Positions 1 through 12,194 of a DNA stretch of 64,000 bases are shown piece after piece; the first letter of the stretch is position 1, and the number at the start of each line of letters is the position of its first letter. The position numbers and the translations under genes were made by a program. The DNA is taken from assembly GCA_037974335.1 (NCBI GenBank), contig CM075760.1, forward strand, positions 8,739,432 to 8,803,431. Reading direction: 5' to 3'. Below the pieces are notes generated by a model. The model did not search any database. It had not been told where the DNA came from and saw nothing but the letters and a program-made list of their open reading frames with translations. The stretch is from Prionace glauca (taxonomy: Eukaryota; Chordata; Chondrichthyes; Carcharhiniformes; Carcharhinidae).

Positions 1-169
1 TCCTGTCTGGTTCTGTGTTTTGTCTCTCCACGATGGTTCATCATCTTCACGCCACAGCATAAATTCAGTGTCTGCCTAATCTATTCTCTCAGCCAGAGTT
101 ATAGGCTTCTAAAAGAATGTAATTCAATTATCTGGAATCCGTCAGTGAGATTTACTCTCAAAGATCTCT

Positions 170-840
170 TGAGCATTCTTTGGTCTTGAAATGCTCGATA
201 TATTTTCTTCTGTATCTAACCTCGGCTGTAGCTAGTGATAAGGATTCGATGTGGCACTACCGAAAGATCGTCCCTTATACTTAGCCGGTGCTATACCTGT
301 CCTTAGAATATTTGACGAGAAAGTGACGAGGAATATTTACTCTGGATCTAAACTCACTGTACTTGTCTTATGAATGTTTGATTTGACTTTGTCAAGGAAG
401 ATTTAATCCGTATTTAATCTCTGCTGTAACTGACGTGGGTGTGTTTTGTGGAACGGTGTAGACGGCTCTTTCCCCTATACCGAACACTAATTTAAACCTG
501 CCTCCCGAATCTCTGAAGGAAGAGTGAAGAAGGGGTTTTACGTAGAAGAGAGTCCATGCGCTTTCTGCCTCCTTTTTGTTTGAGCAGGCTTGTACAGGGA
601 GTTTCATTTTGTTTCTAGACAGTATACTGTTCTCGGAATGTTTGATTTGGAAAGTATAGATGGAGATTCACTTTGTATCTAAATCATGCTAGTCCTTCCT
701 TGGGAGTGTTTAATTTGGCAATGCAGAGGAAACTTTGCATTCTTCAGGTAACCCTATGTTACTCCTGTCCTGTAAATTTTTGATGGGACGGCCATCTCTA
801 CAAATTTCATGGGGATTGAACTAGCCTCTTTATATTACAG
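170..840. repeat. Degenerate tandem repeat, unit about 67 bp
   Basis: Several blocks of 66-68 bases share the pattern of a pyrimidine-rich start, then tttgat(t)tg, then a purine-rich run, then an attt/atct end (blocks near 290, 360, 625, 692 and 760). They are strongly diverged, so this is an old minisatellite in what is probably mu intron or flank. No coding exon is visible in 1-1015. Confidence 0.45.
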
Positions 841-1123
841 TACACGTACCTCGTGTCAGCTTCTATTATGAGGCCATGGCTTTGTTTAGTTTTCACTAGA
901 CCCAAACTCTTAATATATTGCACGTAGAAATGTATATTGCCTGTCTCTATTCATGTTAAACTAGATGTTTTATCTGTTTGTACTAAATTGGACGCTGTCC
1001 CTGTTTATATTACATGCTGACACGAGGTACGTGTACTGTAATATAAAGAGGCTAGTTCAATCCCCATGAAATTTGTAGAGATGGCCGTCCCATCAAAAAT
1101 TTACAGGACAGGAGTAACATAGG
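753..1123. repeat. Perfect inverted repeat, 108-bp arms
   Basis: Bases 753-860 and the reverse complement of 1016-1123 match at every position I compared, separated by a 155-bp spacer. The right arm directly abuts the truncated 5' end of a CR1 LINE at 1124, and the left arm is part of the older 67-bp repeat field, so the right arm is the copied one. Confidence 0.9.
925..1015. repeat. 26-27 bp degenerate tandem repeat, left part
   Basis: Units of the type gtctctgtttatattaattt plus about six bases repeat imperfectly here and resume at about 3194 beyond the LINE. The LINE and the copied inverted arm were therefore inserted into this array. Confidence 0.5.
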
Positions 1124-3190
1124 AGAGGTAATAAGCCGTGGATAACGAAGGAGGTGAAGGAAAGTGTTAAATTAAAAGCGGAGGAGTTTAGAGTAGCTAA
1201 GAGCAGTGGGCGAGAAGAGGATTGGGAAAGGTTTAAATGTCAACAAAGATTGACAAAGAAATTGATAAAGGAGGGTAGGAGAAGCTATGAGGCTGGGCTA
1301 GCACTTAATATAAAAAAGGATAGCAAGAGTTTTTATAAATATACAAAAAGGAAGAGGCTGGCTAGGACAAACGTTGGTCCTTTAGAGGATGAGAAAGGGG
1401 AGCTAGTGGTAGGGGATAGGGATATGGCTAAGGTCTTGAATAACTTCTTTGTTTCTGTCTTCACGGAGGAGGACATGAATAATTTGCCGGGTGTTAGCGA
1501 TGGAAAGGTGGTAGGAATGGAGGGTCTTAATGACATTACTGTTACTAGAGAGGTGGTGCTCGACAGACTGGAGGGGCTGATTGTGGACAAGTCCCCAGGA
1601 CCGGATGGAATGCATCCGAGGGTTCTGAAAGAAATGGCGGAGGTGATAGTGGATGCCTTGGTGGTTATTTTCCAGACGTCGCTGGATTCCGGGGAAGTGC
1701 CGGAAGATTGGAAAACGGCTAATGTTACGCCGTTGTTTAAGAAGGGTGGCAGGCAAAAGGCGGGGAATTATAGGCCGGTTAGTTTAACGTCTGTGGTAGG
1801 TAAAATGTTAGAAACCGTCATTAAGGAGGAAATAGCGAGGCATCTTGAGGGGAATTGCTTGATAGGGCGGACGCAACACGGTTTCATTAAAGGGAAGTCG
1901 TGTCTGACAAATTTACTGGAGTTCTATGAGGATGTGTCTAGGGCAGTGGATGGAGGAGAGCCGGTGGATGTGGTCTTTCTGGATTTTCAGAAGGCGTTTG
2001 ACAAGGTACCTCACAAGAGGTTATTGCAGAAGGTCAGGGGACATGGAGTTGGGGGTAGGGTGTTAGCGTGGATAGAGGATTGGTTGTCAAATAGGAGGCA
2101 GAGAGTGGGGGTCAATGGATGCTATTCGGATTGGCGGTTGGTGACTAGTGGGGTGCCCCAGGGGTCGGTGCTGGGGCCTCAGCTATTTACCATTTATATA
2201 GATGATCTGGAGGAGGGAACCGAGTGCAGGGTGTCGAAATTTGCTGATGACACCAAGATTGGGGGAAAGGCAAATTGTGCGGAGGGTGTGGAGAGTCTGC
2301 AGAAGGATCTAGATAGGCTGGGCGAATGGGCCAGGAAATGGCAAATGGAATTTAATGTTGGCAAGTGTGAGGTGGTCCACTTTGGTAGGAGGAATGGTAG
2401 GAAGGACTATTACTTACGGGGCGAAAAACTGCAGCAGGCGACGGTGCAGAGGGACCTCGGGGTCCTTGTGCATGAGTCGCAAAAACCCAGCTTGCAGGTG
2501 CAGCAGGTGGTCAGGAAGGCGAATGGGATGCTGGCCTTCATAGCGAAGGGGATTGAATATAAAAGTAGGGAGGTCTTGCTGCAGCTGTATAGGGAATTGG
2601 TGAGGCCGCAGCTGGAGTACTGTGTGCAGTTTTGGGCGCCGCACCTGCGCAAGGATGTTTTGGCCCTGGAGGGAGTGCAGAGGAGGTTTACTCGGCTGAT
2701 ACCGGAGTTGAGGGGATTGAGCTATGAGGAGAGGCTGAATAAACTAGGCTTGTACTCGTTAGAGTTCAGAAGAATGAGGGGAGATCTCATTGAGACGTAT
2801 AAGATGATGAATGGGATGGATAGGATAGAGGTGGAGAGACTGTTCCCGCTCAAAAAAGACAGTAGGACTAGGGGGCACAGCCTCAAGATAAAGGGGGGGG
2901 CGGTTTAGAACAGAGTTGAGGAGGAACTTCTTCACTCAAAGGGTGGTGAATCTCTGGAATTCTCTGCCCGTTGAAGTGGTGGAGGCTGCCTCGCTAAATA
3001 TTTTTAAGAAACGGGTTGATGGGTTTTTGATAAGAGAAGGGATTAAGGGTTATGGGGAGAGGGCGGGAAGGTGGAGCTGAGTCACGACAGATCAGCCATG
3101 ATCTTATTGAATGGCGGGGCAGGCTCGAAGGGCCAGATGGCCTACTCCTGCTCCTATTTCTTATGTTCTTATGTTCTTATGTTCTTATGT
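1124..3190 (+). mobile_element. CR1-type LINE, 5'-truncated (subfamily A)
   Basis: The reverse-transcriptase part of ORF2 is open from 1154 to 2908 (584 aa). It carries the RT landmarks [44 protein letters not shown] and FADDTK. The frame then slips in a G tract near 2895, where other copies read aaggggaggcgg, and the last part of ORF2 (FFTQRVVNLWNSLP, ending GYGERAGRWS) follows in another frame to about 3078. The 3' end has the usual ggccagatggcctactcctg and a ttcttatg repeat tail. The endonuclease and ORF1 are missing. The 5' end joins the inverted repeat described separately. Confidence 0.93.
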
Positions 3191-3193
3191 CAC

Positions 3194-3345
3194 CATGTTT
3201 CTGTTTATTTTAAGCTAGGTGTTGTCTCTGTTTATATTAATTTAGACCTGTCTCTGCTTGTTTTAAACCAGATGCAGTCTTATATTTGCAATTGACCGTG
3301 TCCACAATTATATTGCAATGGACGTGGTTTCAGTTTTTACTGTAT
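3194..3345. repeat. 26-27 bp degenerate tandem repeat, right part
   Basis: This continues the array at 925-1015, with gtctctgtttatattaattt and gtctctgcttgttttaaacc type units. Together with the left part it marks the pre-insertion site of the LINE. Confidence 0.5.
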
Positions 3346-3536
3346 TGTTCAATGCCAGTAATGATGAAAGTGGTTGGGAGAACACAGTTCTCTGCATCCT
3401 TATCCAAGCGCAAACTCTATGAGGTTTTGGACACTGGAAAAAAGAAGCGATATCTAAAATCTACTTCTGCTGTCTGCATTGAAAATGGACACCAAGTCGT
3501 GTGTAGCAGCACTGTCAACAACAACAAAAACCAAAG

Positions 3537-3893
3537 AAAATTACAGCGCAGGAAAAGGCCTTTCGGCCCTACAAGACTGCACCAACTAAACACTGTCGAT
3601 CTAATACTGCCCATTTCTGGATCCTGCATAATAGCAATGCTTTTATCTCAACACATTTTCTCTTCTTCTCGCAGAATCGTTTAGTAATACCGGCATAATT
3701 CGAACAGAGACACTGCCACCTGTGATAGTGGAGTCGGACACTTTAGGAACATTCAAACGGTTATTGGATAGGCACATGGAGCACTCCAGAATGATAGATA
3801 GTGGGATAGCTTGATCTTGGGTTTGGACATAGCTCAGCACAACATTGTGGGCCGAAGGGCCTCTACTGTGCGTTACTGTTCTATGTTTCTATG
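3537..3893 (+). mobile_element. CR1-related 3' end fragments
   Basis: Bases 3695-3893 are the 3' end of a plus-strand CR1 (acattcaaacggttattgga, gggccgaagggcct, ttctatgtttctatg tail). Bases 3537-3610 look like a minus-strand tail (acagcgcaggaaaaggcctt, ttcggccct). Both are short and old. No exon is seen from 3345 to 4100 beyond these fragments. Confidence 0.65.
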
Positions 3894-4362
3894 TAAATGC
3901 ATCACTGTGTCTATCTCCAGTGGAAGTGTATAGTCAATATTTAATATTCAGTGCATTAATGGTCTCCCGTGAATGGAAAAACTACAACTAAAAGACTCTG
4001 GGCCGATCGATATTTTTACGGGGAAGTTTGATGTGTTGATGAGTGAAAAGTGAACTGAAGGCGATGTTACTGTGTTTAGATCGAAGAAAAAGGGTGGAGT
4101 CTGATGTGGCGCATCAAAACTTGGAAACCAAAAAGGAAAGTAGATTAGTTGGGCCGAATGGCCTGATCTGTCCTATAAACTTTCTGAAACTTACGCCCCT
4201 CTGAGTTAGGAAACAATTGTGTTCACCTCTCCTCCAAGCTGGAAGTCAAAAATGGAAGCATTTAAAATCAAAAAAGAAGCACACTTTCCTGATATCTCAC
4301 CAGTGGTTTCATTGTCTCCAGAATTCTCCAGTTTATTGACATTTATTGTACATTTTCTGCAG

Positions 4363-4754
4363 ATCCAAATCCACGGGAACCGGTCGTCTCTGTCCTCCTG
4401 CCCTCGGCAGAAGAAGTCTCCGCTCAGAGATTCGTCTCCCTCAGCTGCTTAGTGAGAGGTTTCTCCCCCCGAGAGATCTTCGTCAAGTGGACCGTCAACG
4501 ACAAGCCGGTGAATCCCGGGAACTACAGGAACACCGAGGTGGTGGCGGAGAACGGCGATAGCTCCTTCTTCATGTACAACCTGTTATCCATTGCAGCAGA
4601 GGACTGGTCCAGCGGCGCTTCTTACTCCTGTGTGGTGGGTACATGAAGCCATCCCCTTGAAGATCATCAACAGAACAGTTGACAAATCCAGCGGTAAACC
4701 GGTTTTGTGAACATTTCCCTTGCGCTGATGGACACCGTTAATTCATGTCAGTGA
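4363..4754 (+). pseudogene. ighm: IgM heavy chain CH4 and secretory tail exon (broken)
   Basis: After a ttttctgcag acceptor the reading frame gives the last Ig domain of cartilaginous-fish mu chain: [11 protein letters not shown], the first domain Cys in SLSCLVRGF, the core Trp in [10 protein letters not shown], and the second Cys in SYSCVVG. One extra T at about 4640, compared with the second copy at 32180, shifts the frame and gives an immediate stop after VVG. The out-of-frame remainder still encodes [18 protein letters not shown] and an AGCG|GTAAAC donor at 4694 used for the membrane splice. A second change, one base short near 4700, spoils the secretory tail, whose equivalent in copy 2 ends DTVNSCQ with the penultimate Cys. 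I see no CH1-CH3 or V exons in the window. I call it a mu relic unless the extra base is an assembly error. Confidence 0.9.
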
Positions 4755-4781
4755 GAATCACTCACTTCCATTAAAAACTTC

Positions 4782-4787
4782 AATAAA
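4782..4787 (+). promoter_or_regulatory. Poly(A) signal of the secreted mu form
   Basis: AATAAA lies 28 bases after the secretory stop at 4752-4754. The same signal is at the same place in copy 2 (32321). Confidence 0.7.
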
Positions 4788-5819
4788 AAATAAGAATAAC
4801 ATTTTCCTCTAACGATAAATGAAATACCCAATTGTTTAATTGGTTGTTTTTTCAGTTTTACTTCCATTAAATATCTTTGGTTTAAGTCAGATATTTTCAG
4901 GTCTCTGTCCCAACATTCTTGAACCAGTGCTCCCAGCGGAGACACACACTGGGTTATGGATAGAGTAGAGCACATTCATTACAGGACACCGCAAAATATC
5001 TTCAGCATCTTTCCTCCCGCTGAGGGAAAAAAAATCTGTCAATGTTAACATTTCTGACACACAAACACAAAATTTAGATCTCTGTGTCCTTGCTTCTCGC
5101 ATTGTTCATGTTTTTCCTTTTGATGTCAGCTTTAAGCTGCTGCACTGGGAGCTTAAGTGAGGGTCACACAAAAACATGGAGAAATAATACCCCGATCGGA
5201 TTGAGGGAGAATGAAATCGTTAACATCCTGGATTCCTACTAACCCAACACGAGAGGGGAGGAGCAGTAGCTAACCCATGTACCAAAACTTCCTCAATGAA
5301 AAGAGGAGGAACTTTTAATCAATTGTACCTCCACTTCCTCAGTGGTTAGAACCATCAGGGACATTGCTTCACTAGGTAGAGAGAGGGATACTCTGAGTTC
5401 ACTCTCCTCCCTGTCCCCAAGTACTGTGTTTGGAAATGAACGGCTATCTACTATAAGGTTGCCAACAGTACAAATTTACAAATTAGTTTCCGGTTTACTT
5501 GCTCCAGGTGTTGAATTACCTTAATCGTTGTAATACATATATACACATGCAACAAAATTTAAACATGATTCAATACTCTTGTTCCTGTTAATCATGTGCT
5601 GGCATACATTTCCCATGACACAAGTTTAAACAAATAATAGAATCCTCACTTGTCTGTCCCTGGGTTTCAGAGATGCATAAATGAGTTATTTCATTCGCTC
5701 TCCTGATGTCACCGTGGCACTCACGGAATTCATGCGACAAACACTGACGATATAGTCCATTGTTCGTATTGTTTGGATCAAATTCAGTTAATGATTGCAG
5801 TAAAACTTGGAGTAACGGT

Positions 5820-6640
5820 TAAAAAAAATACACACACTGACAGCACTGCACAGAAGTGCCACAAGTATAAGGACGCACATAGATGTGTGTGTGCGCGCGC
5901 ACACACACACACACGCAAACACACACACACATACATGTCAACACAAATGCATAAATACACACACAAATATGCACACACATACAGAAAGCCACAAGTAAAT
6001 ATACACAATCGCATGCACATCTTCTCCCCACCCCCACAGGCACACATACATATACTGAAAAACGGACAAACAAATTCAAATGCAAACACAAAAGCACACA
6101 AGTGCACAACACACATAAATACATACACAAAACCACAGAGAAATATGCATGCATACAAATATGCATTCATACACCATAACTTCATGCAAGATATACACAA
6201 ACGAACAAAAACAAACACGATCACGCAAATACATTCATGGGCAACACTACGCGAACAAAAATACACACAGACACAAATATGCACAGACACAAATACTTCC
6301 ATGCACTAATGTACAGAGGCACAAATACATTCATTCTCTCTCTCACCACACACACACACACACACACACACAAACACTCACATTCACACGCACACATACA
6401 CACTTAAACACACACACTCACACACCCATACACACACATACTCACACACACACATACACACGCACATGCACTCATTAACATGCACATGTACAAACAGGCA
6501 GAAAAAAACAACATGCACGTAAATAATGAAATATGCACAGACACACACACACAACACACACACACACACACACACACATGGAAATGCAAACACACAAGTA
6601 CAACACACGCATAAACATATGTAAATAGGTACACAGATCC
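5820..6640 (+). repeat. CA-rich microsatellite tract in the CH4-membrane intron
   Basis: Dense (CA)n runs are mixed with acaaat/acata units. CA-rich but increasingly degenerate sequence continues to about 7350. A homologous tract lies at 34030-34830 in copy 2. Long open frames here on both strands, rich in His/Thr or Cys/Val, are products of the simple sequence and not genes. Confidence 0.9.
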
Positions 6641-7798
6641 AAGCTCAAACAGATACATGCGTATTCGCATTACAGACAGAAGCACATGCATGCAGGTCTA
6701 CATTCATACACAAACACGTACATACACTCAGACCAATATATGTTATCACTGACAGGAATATGGATACAGAGACACGTAATATTCTACACATTAACCCTAG
6801 AACATGGAAAATACATATAAGCACATTACCAGACTGCACACAGATGGCCAGAGCGTCATATTTTTACATGAAAAACATTACATGCTCATATAGAACAGAA
6901 CACTATAGCAGGCATTGCTACACACAGAAACACAAACATACATCAACACATCGTTATGTAGAACTATCAACACGGATATACAGACACTAACATGTTAAAG
7001 GATATGTGCACAAAAAGACGGAGGAACAGACTCACACAGAATGGGAAGGAAACAATCCTCGTGTGACAGAAATTAACATATTAAAATAGGCATGAGCACA
7101 TGCACACATTGTGAGTGGCATTAGTAAATATGTGTAGACTTCACACAATGAGCGGCATGCATCTACAATGTCAGCCGAATAAAATATACACAGACGCAGA
7201 CACACAACAACACAAGTCAACAAGCGCAAGCAAATGAATACGTTCATTAACCCTCATGAACCACATTGACGCAGACCAAAGGTTAATGGAGACCACGAGA
7301 TGCGCATGCATATACACACAAACACAAATTGCATCGATAAACACGTTGAGAAACTGAATTTAAACTCATGATCTACTAAGCATTTCCACCATCAATGAAA
7401 AAAGATCGGAAAGTGCGTCCCGGCTCTTAAACAGCAGCATTCACAGTTTACAGATCAGTAACCATCTGTGAAAACAATCATTGATCAGTGAACGCTCCTC
7501 CATATCAGTAATAACATTGTTCAATGCTATGAAGTGTTCAAAAATGAACAGACACTCAAGAAACCATCTTCATTGCTTCTGACATGGACTGTCCAAGGAA
7601 TGTAAAGAAAGATCATGTGTGAAAATAATTATGGAGATCGGCTACTGAATGTCCTGAACTTATGAGTAGATATATATTGAAAATTATATAGATAATACAT
7701 TAATAGCTTATGAAGGAGAACGGAGAAAGAAAAATAACCATAAAATTCCCTGGATCAATAAAGTAACCTAATTTCATTTCCTGGTCTCTATCTCCTAG

Positions 7799-7926
7799 AC
7801 TTCACCGATCACATTTGGATTGAAGATAATGAGGATGATAACAACAACATCTGGACAACCGCTTCCACATTCATCGTCCTGTTCTTCTTGACCATTTTCT
7901 ACAGCACTGCAGTCACTCTGGTGAAG
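7799..7926 (+). CDS. ighm: IgM membrane exon 1 (TM1), copy 1
   Basis: Flanked by a ctcctag acceptor and a GTGAGA donor, the 128-base exon continues the codon split by the CH4 internal donor (G|AC). It encodes an acidic connecting peptide, [16 protein letters not shown], then a transmembrane helix, [15 protein letters not shown] plus YSTAVTLVK. This is the membrane-anchored B-cell-receptor form of mu, and the polar T/S/Y residues in the helix are those that contact the signalling partners in known receptors. The exon itself is intact. Its gene is probably dead because the CH4 exon upstream is frameshifted. Confidence 0.92.
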
Positions 7927-8065
7927 GTGAGATGATTCAATTCATTCACATTTCAAACTGGCAGAATGGATTTGAAAATCTCTCAATGTTTCACTGATTA
8001 AAAACTCTAACATTAATATCCCGCATCATAAACATCTGCTGCATTATTATATCTTTATTTTACAG

Positions 8066-8074
8066 ATCAAGTAA
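8066..8074 (+). CDS. ighm: IgM membrane exon 2, last codons, copy 1
   Basis: After a tattttacag acceptor the frame reads Ile-Lys-stop (ATC AAG TAA), giving the very short cytoplasmic tail (VKIK) typical of mu. Copy 2 has ATC AAA TGA at 36181. The rest of the exon is 3' UTR. Confidence 0.8.
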   Translation: MK

Positions 8075-8515
8075 TGAGTTGAATTTTGAACGCAGTAGAT
8101 TTACCACAGATGATTATCAAAATCTCTGGATGACACAGATACAATATCTGCTCTCAGTGACTCTATCAGTAAAAAAAAATTCTCAGGTTGTCATTCTGAA
8201 TCTGTAACTGAGGTAATGATAGACATTTTTTCAGTTTTCAGTGTGAAATGTACGAGGCATTTTTGTTATAATGTAATTGTGGTTAATAGTTTTAATGCAA
8301 TGCATAATTAAGAAACTTTTCTCATTCCTCATTCGCATCTGATAATTCCTCTTTCTATTAAGATCCTGTTTTCTGTTTCTGGTGTATGTATCAGATGTAC
8401 AAATATTGATGGATTCCATGTGCATGTGTTCTGTTCTCAATGTGAAGCTCGATAGTTATGTTCGCTTTTCTAACTTAAAACAAATGTCGCTGTAAAATAT
8501 TCTCTGATTTTTAAA

Positions 8516-8521
8516 AATAAA
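8516..8521 (+). promoter_or_regulatory. Poly(A) signal of the membrane mu form
   Basis: AATAAA lies about 440 bases after the membrane stop, in sequence shared with copy 2 (36638). Confidence 0.6.
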
Positions 8522-9154
8522 TATTGATTGAAATTTTAACCAACTCTGGCTTGGATTCATTCCTTTCTCTTCAAAACCCATCAACACCGCCCCATTTTCC
8601 CTACTATATGGTTCCCCTCTTTCCCAGGCAGGAATTTTCCCAGTCATGTGTGGGATGTGGTTGAACTCAAGACCCTTTCGTGAAAGAGCCACTCTGCCAC
8701 CCAGTGACCCATCTGTTTAAATACACATTCATCTCTGCCTTTTCATAATAAAATGCAGAGACCTGAGTGAATAATGAGGAGGGCCGCGGCGATTTCACGC
8801 ATAAACTGGTCTGTCACTGACGAGTTTGTCAATCCTAAACAGCAAAATGTCATCTTCATTAGAGGCCAATGCAGGACAGTGTGTGGCCGAAGATAGTTTT
8901 CTATACACAGCCTCTTAAAGCAACGCTATCAGTGTCGCTGTAGCGTGGGTTATCAGAGTGTATCTCTCTTTAAGTCGTCCGATGAAATACTTCCCAGACA
9001 GGCAAACCACCAGCTGGATAGAGGAAACATACAGAACAGATATGCAAATCATCACGTGAAATGAAGAAATCGAGGTGCGTTTCACTTAAACACATAATCA
9101 ATTACAATTTTCTAAATTATGACTAGTGTTGTGGGTAATTTGACAATTTGAGAT

Positions 9155-9490
9155 TGTCTTTAACTATAGACAATATAAAACTCACGAGACAGATATCTCT
9201 GTGTGAGGGGGGAAACAATAATTGAAAACAAAAACAAAATATACAGCTGCTGGGAGATCACCAACAGGGTTAAGTAGTTCTGGAATAGAGCGGCAGGACT
9301 TTTCCTGTGAATCTAACGTGTGCAGTCAATAACAGATCAATTTTAGATGTTCTTACCGAACATTCCCACCTCATACTAGATTAAAACCAATTACATTCTG
9401 TCAACATATATCAATAATAATTCCTGACACATTTCTCAGTCAATCGCGTTGTACATCCCTGTGTAATGATATCTAATTCGCCCATTTAGT
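9155..9490. repeat. 350-bp flank repeat, copy a
   Basis: The block from ctttaactatagacaata through aaaactcacgagacagatat to gtaatgatatctaattcgcc recurs at 12195-12545 and 37275-37640. It has no coding potential that I can see. It marks an extra local duplication inside the mu 3' flank of copy 1. Confidence 0.75.
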
Positions 9491-9901
9491 ACCAATGCTG
9501 ACTCCCATTTTGGCTGAACTCACTTCCCTCTGCTGTGTGGCTAAGAACTCTCATTTAGAGGTCAATGTGAAAATACCCGCTAACTCATTCGCAAAACTGG
9601 ACAAACACGTGATCCTGGGTCCCAGTGCGATCTACTCTATGTGTAAACATTGAATGTCCTCATTCGTAAAGTTGCAAAATGTATTCCCTCGCCAGAAACT
9701 TTCAGATATTAATTTTGCTAACTATTAAGTTTCCCAGGCCATTGGCTCTCAACTCATCAATTTTACGATCACATCTTACAGTGACTTGCTTTTGGCTGAA
9801 ATGAACAACAATTTATTCAATATATAAATTACATTTAACATATCAGCATATATGTTTAATAATCATAATTATTTACTTAATTTTTTTATTGCATCCACAT
9901 A

Positions 9902-11456
9902 TAGAAATTTACATAGAAATTTACATAGAACATTACAGCACAAACAGGCCCTTCGGCCCTCGAGTTGCGCCGATCGCATCAACCCCACCAATCTACAGAC
10001 CTATCTATAACCCCCAATCCCATTAAACCCCATATACTCATCCAGAAGTCTTTTAAAAGACCCCAGCGAGTTCGCCTCCACCACCGACGACGGCAGCCGA
10101 TTCCAATCACTCACTACCCTCTGAGTGAAAAACTTACCCCTAACATCACCTCTGTACTTCCCTCCCCGCACCTTAAATCTGTGTCCTCTCGTAGCGACCA
10201 TTTCAACCCGGGGAAATAGCCTCTGAGAGTCCACCCTATCTATTCCTCTCAACATTTTATAAACTTCTATCAGGTCGCCTCTCAACCTTCGCCTCTCCAG
10301 GGAAAAGAGTCCCAGCTCCCTCAACCTATCTTCATAAGGCATGCCTCCCAGTCCAGGCAACATCCTTGTAAATCTCCTCTGCACCCTTTCAATAGCTTCT
10401 ACGTCTTTCCTATAGTGAGGCGACCAGAACTGCGCACAGTACTCCAAATGAGGCCTGACGAGGGTCCTGTAAAGTTGCAGCATTACCTCCCGACTCCTAA
10501 ACTCAATCCCTCGATTAATGAAGGCCAGTACACCATACGCCTTCTTGACCACCTCCTCCACCTGCGAGGCCGATTTAAGAGTCCTGTGAACCCGGACCCC
10601 GAGATCTTTCTGCTCTTCAACGCTACTAAGACCCCTGCCCTTAATAGTGTACTTGTTCATCCCGTTGGTTCTGCCGAAATGGACTACTACACATTTATCC
10701 GCGTTGAAGTCCATCTGCCACTTCTCCGCCCATTCCTGCATCCTATCTATGTCCTGCTGCAACTTTTGACATCCTTCCAGACCATCCACAACACCGCCGA
10801 CCTTCGTGTCATCAGCGAACTTGCTAACCCATCCCTCCACTTCCTCATCCAGGTCATTTATGAAAATGACAAACAACAAGGGTCCCAGAACAGATCCCTG
10901 GGGCACCCCACTGGTGACTGTCCTCCATTCCGAAAAAGACCCATCCACAACCACTCTCTGCCTTCTGCAGGCAAGCCAGTTCTGGATCCACAAGGCCAAA
11001 GGCCCTTGGATCCCATGCCCTCTCACCTTCTCAAGAAGTCTTGCATGGGGGACCTTATCAAAAGCCTTGCTGAAGTCCATGTACACTACGTCCACGGCAC
11101 TTCCTTCGTCAATGCGTTCAGTCACATTATCGAAGAACTCAACTAGGCTCGTAAGGCACGACCTGCCCTTGACAAATCCATGCTGACTATTCCTGATCAT
11201 GTCAAACCTCTCCAAATGGTCGTAAATCTTGTCCCTCAGAAGCCTCTCCATCAGCTTACCAACCACTGAGGTCAGACTCACCGGGCGGTAATTTCCCGGG
11301 CTATCTCTGTTCCCTTTCTTGAAAATAGGGACTACATCCGCAATCCTCCAATCTTCCGGAACCTCTCCCGTCTCCATTGACGACGCAAAGATCATCGCCA
11401 AGGGCTCTGCAATCACTTCCCTGGCCTCCCACAGTATCCTGGGGTACATCCCATCT
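9902..11456 (-). mobile_element. CR1-type LINE, 5'-truncated (subfamily C)
   Basis: On the minus strand ORF2 is open from 11449 to 10001 (482 aa), from the RT region ([56 protein letters not shown]) to the C-terminus at GYR. The element keeps only this RT part of ORF2. The 3' end is gggccgaagggcctgtttgt with a ttctatgtaaat tail. The empty site can be read in copy 2 near 38040, so it arrived after the mu duplication. With a long open frame it is one of the younger copies here. Confidence 0.93.
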
Positions 11457-11537
11457 TATATGTGTAAAGTATTTTCTTCATTACCTTATTATCATTGTTT
11501 CAAGATTTATTTTGTTTTTTTTTGTAGTGTCTTATGT

Positions 11538-11690
11538 GCCAACTTTAAGGGCGTTCAAATGATCAGTGGATAGGCGCATGGGTAACATTGGAACAGTTTA
11601 GATTAGATGGTCATTAGATTGGTTCCACTGGTCGGTGCATCATCAAGGGCCGAAGGGCCTGTACTGCGCTGTAATGTTCTATATTCTATG
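11538..11690 (+). mobile_element. CR1-type LINE 3' end only
   Basis: Only about 150 bases of a plus-strand element remain: aactttaagggcgttcaaat, aggcgcatgg, gggccgaagggcctgtactg and the ttctatattctatg tail. Copy 2 has the uninterrupted sequence at about 38105. Confidence 0.85.
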
Positions 11691-12194
11691 TTATGTCAAA
11701 AACCTTGTCAATTGGTTAATAATTTCCCCCCTTCAGTCGTATTTCAGATAAGCACATCATCGATTACAATTTTTGTAATGATGACTAGATTGGGATCTAT
11801 GGAATTGACCAAGGGAAAAAAAACGCAGAAGTTTCAAAAATCTGGGGCCCATTTGATACAAGTGACTACTTATTCTCCGAGACTGGGGCCTTCTGATAAA
11901 GATATTTCAGCTTCACATTTGGTTAAAACAAACAAAATAGATTTTTTTTCTCTTACTGCTCCATGAGATCGGAAAAGATTCCACTGTCCAGAAAACACAT
12001 TAAGTGCCTGGTTGTAACCATTAAGCCTGGTTGTAACCATTAACCACTGCCTTCGTTTTCTAGTCTGCATTTCTCCCTGATCAGATCCATTCCCCCTTGA
12101 TACAAATGCCCAAAATTCACTGAACATCACCCTAGGGACCCTCCCTCTGTGTGCTGTTCTCTCTGATACCATCCACATGAATTCACGGAAATTT

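Noticed and set aside
5773-6700. Several long open frames on both strands in the CA-rich tract
   Set aside because: They are His/Thr-rich or Cys/Val-rich translations of (CA)n and its complement, and the second mu copy has different frames in the same tract.
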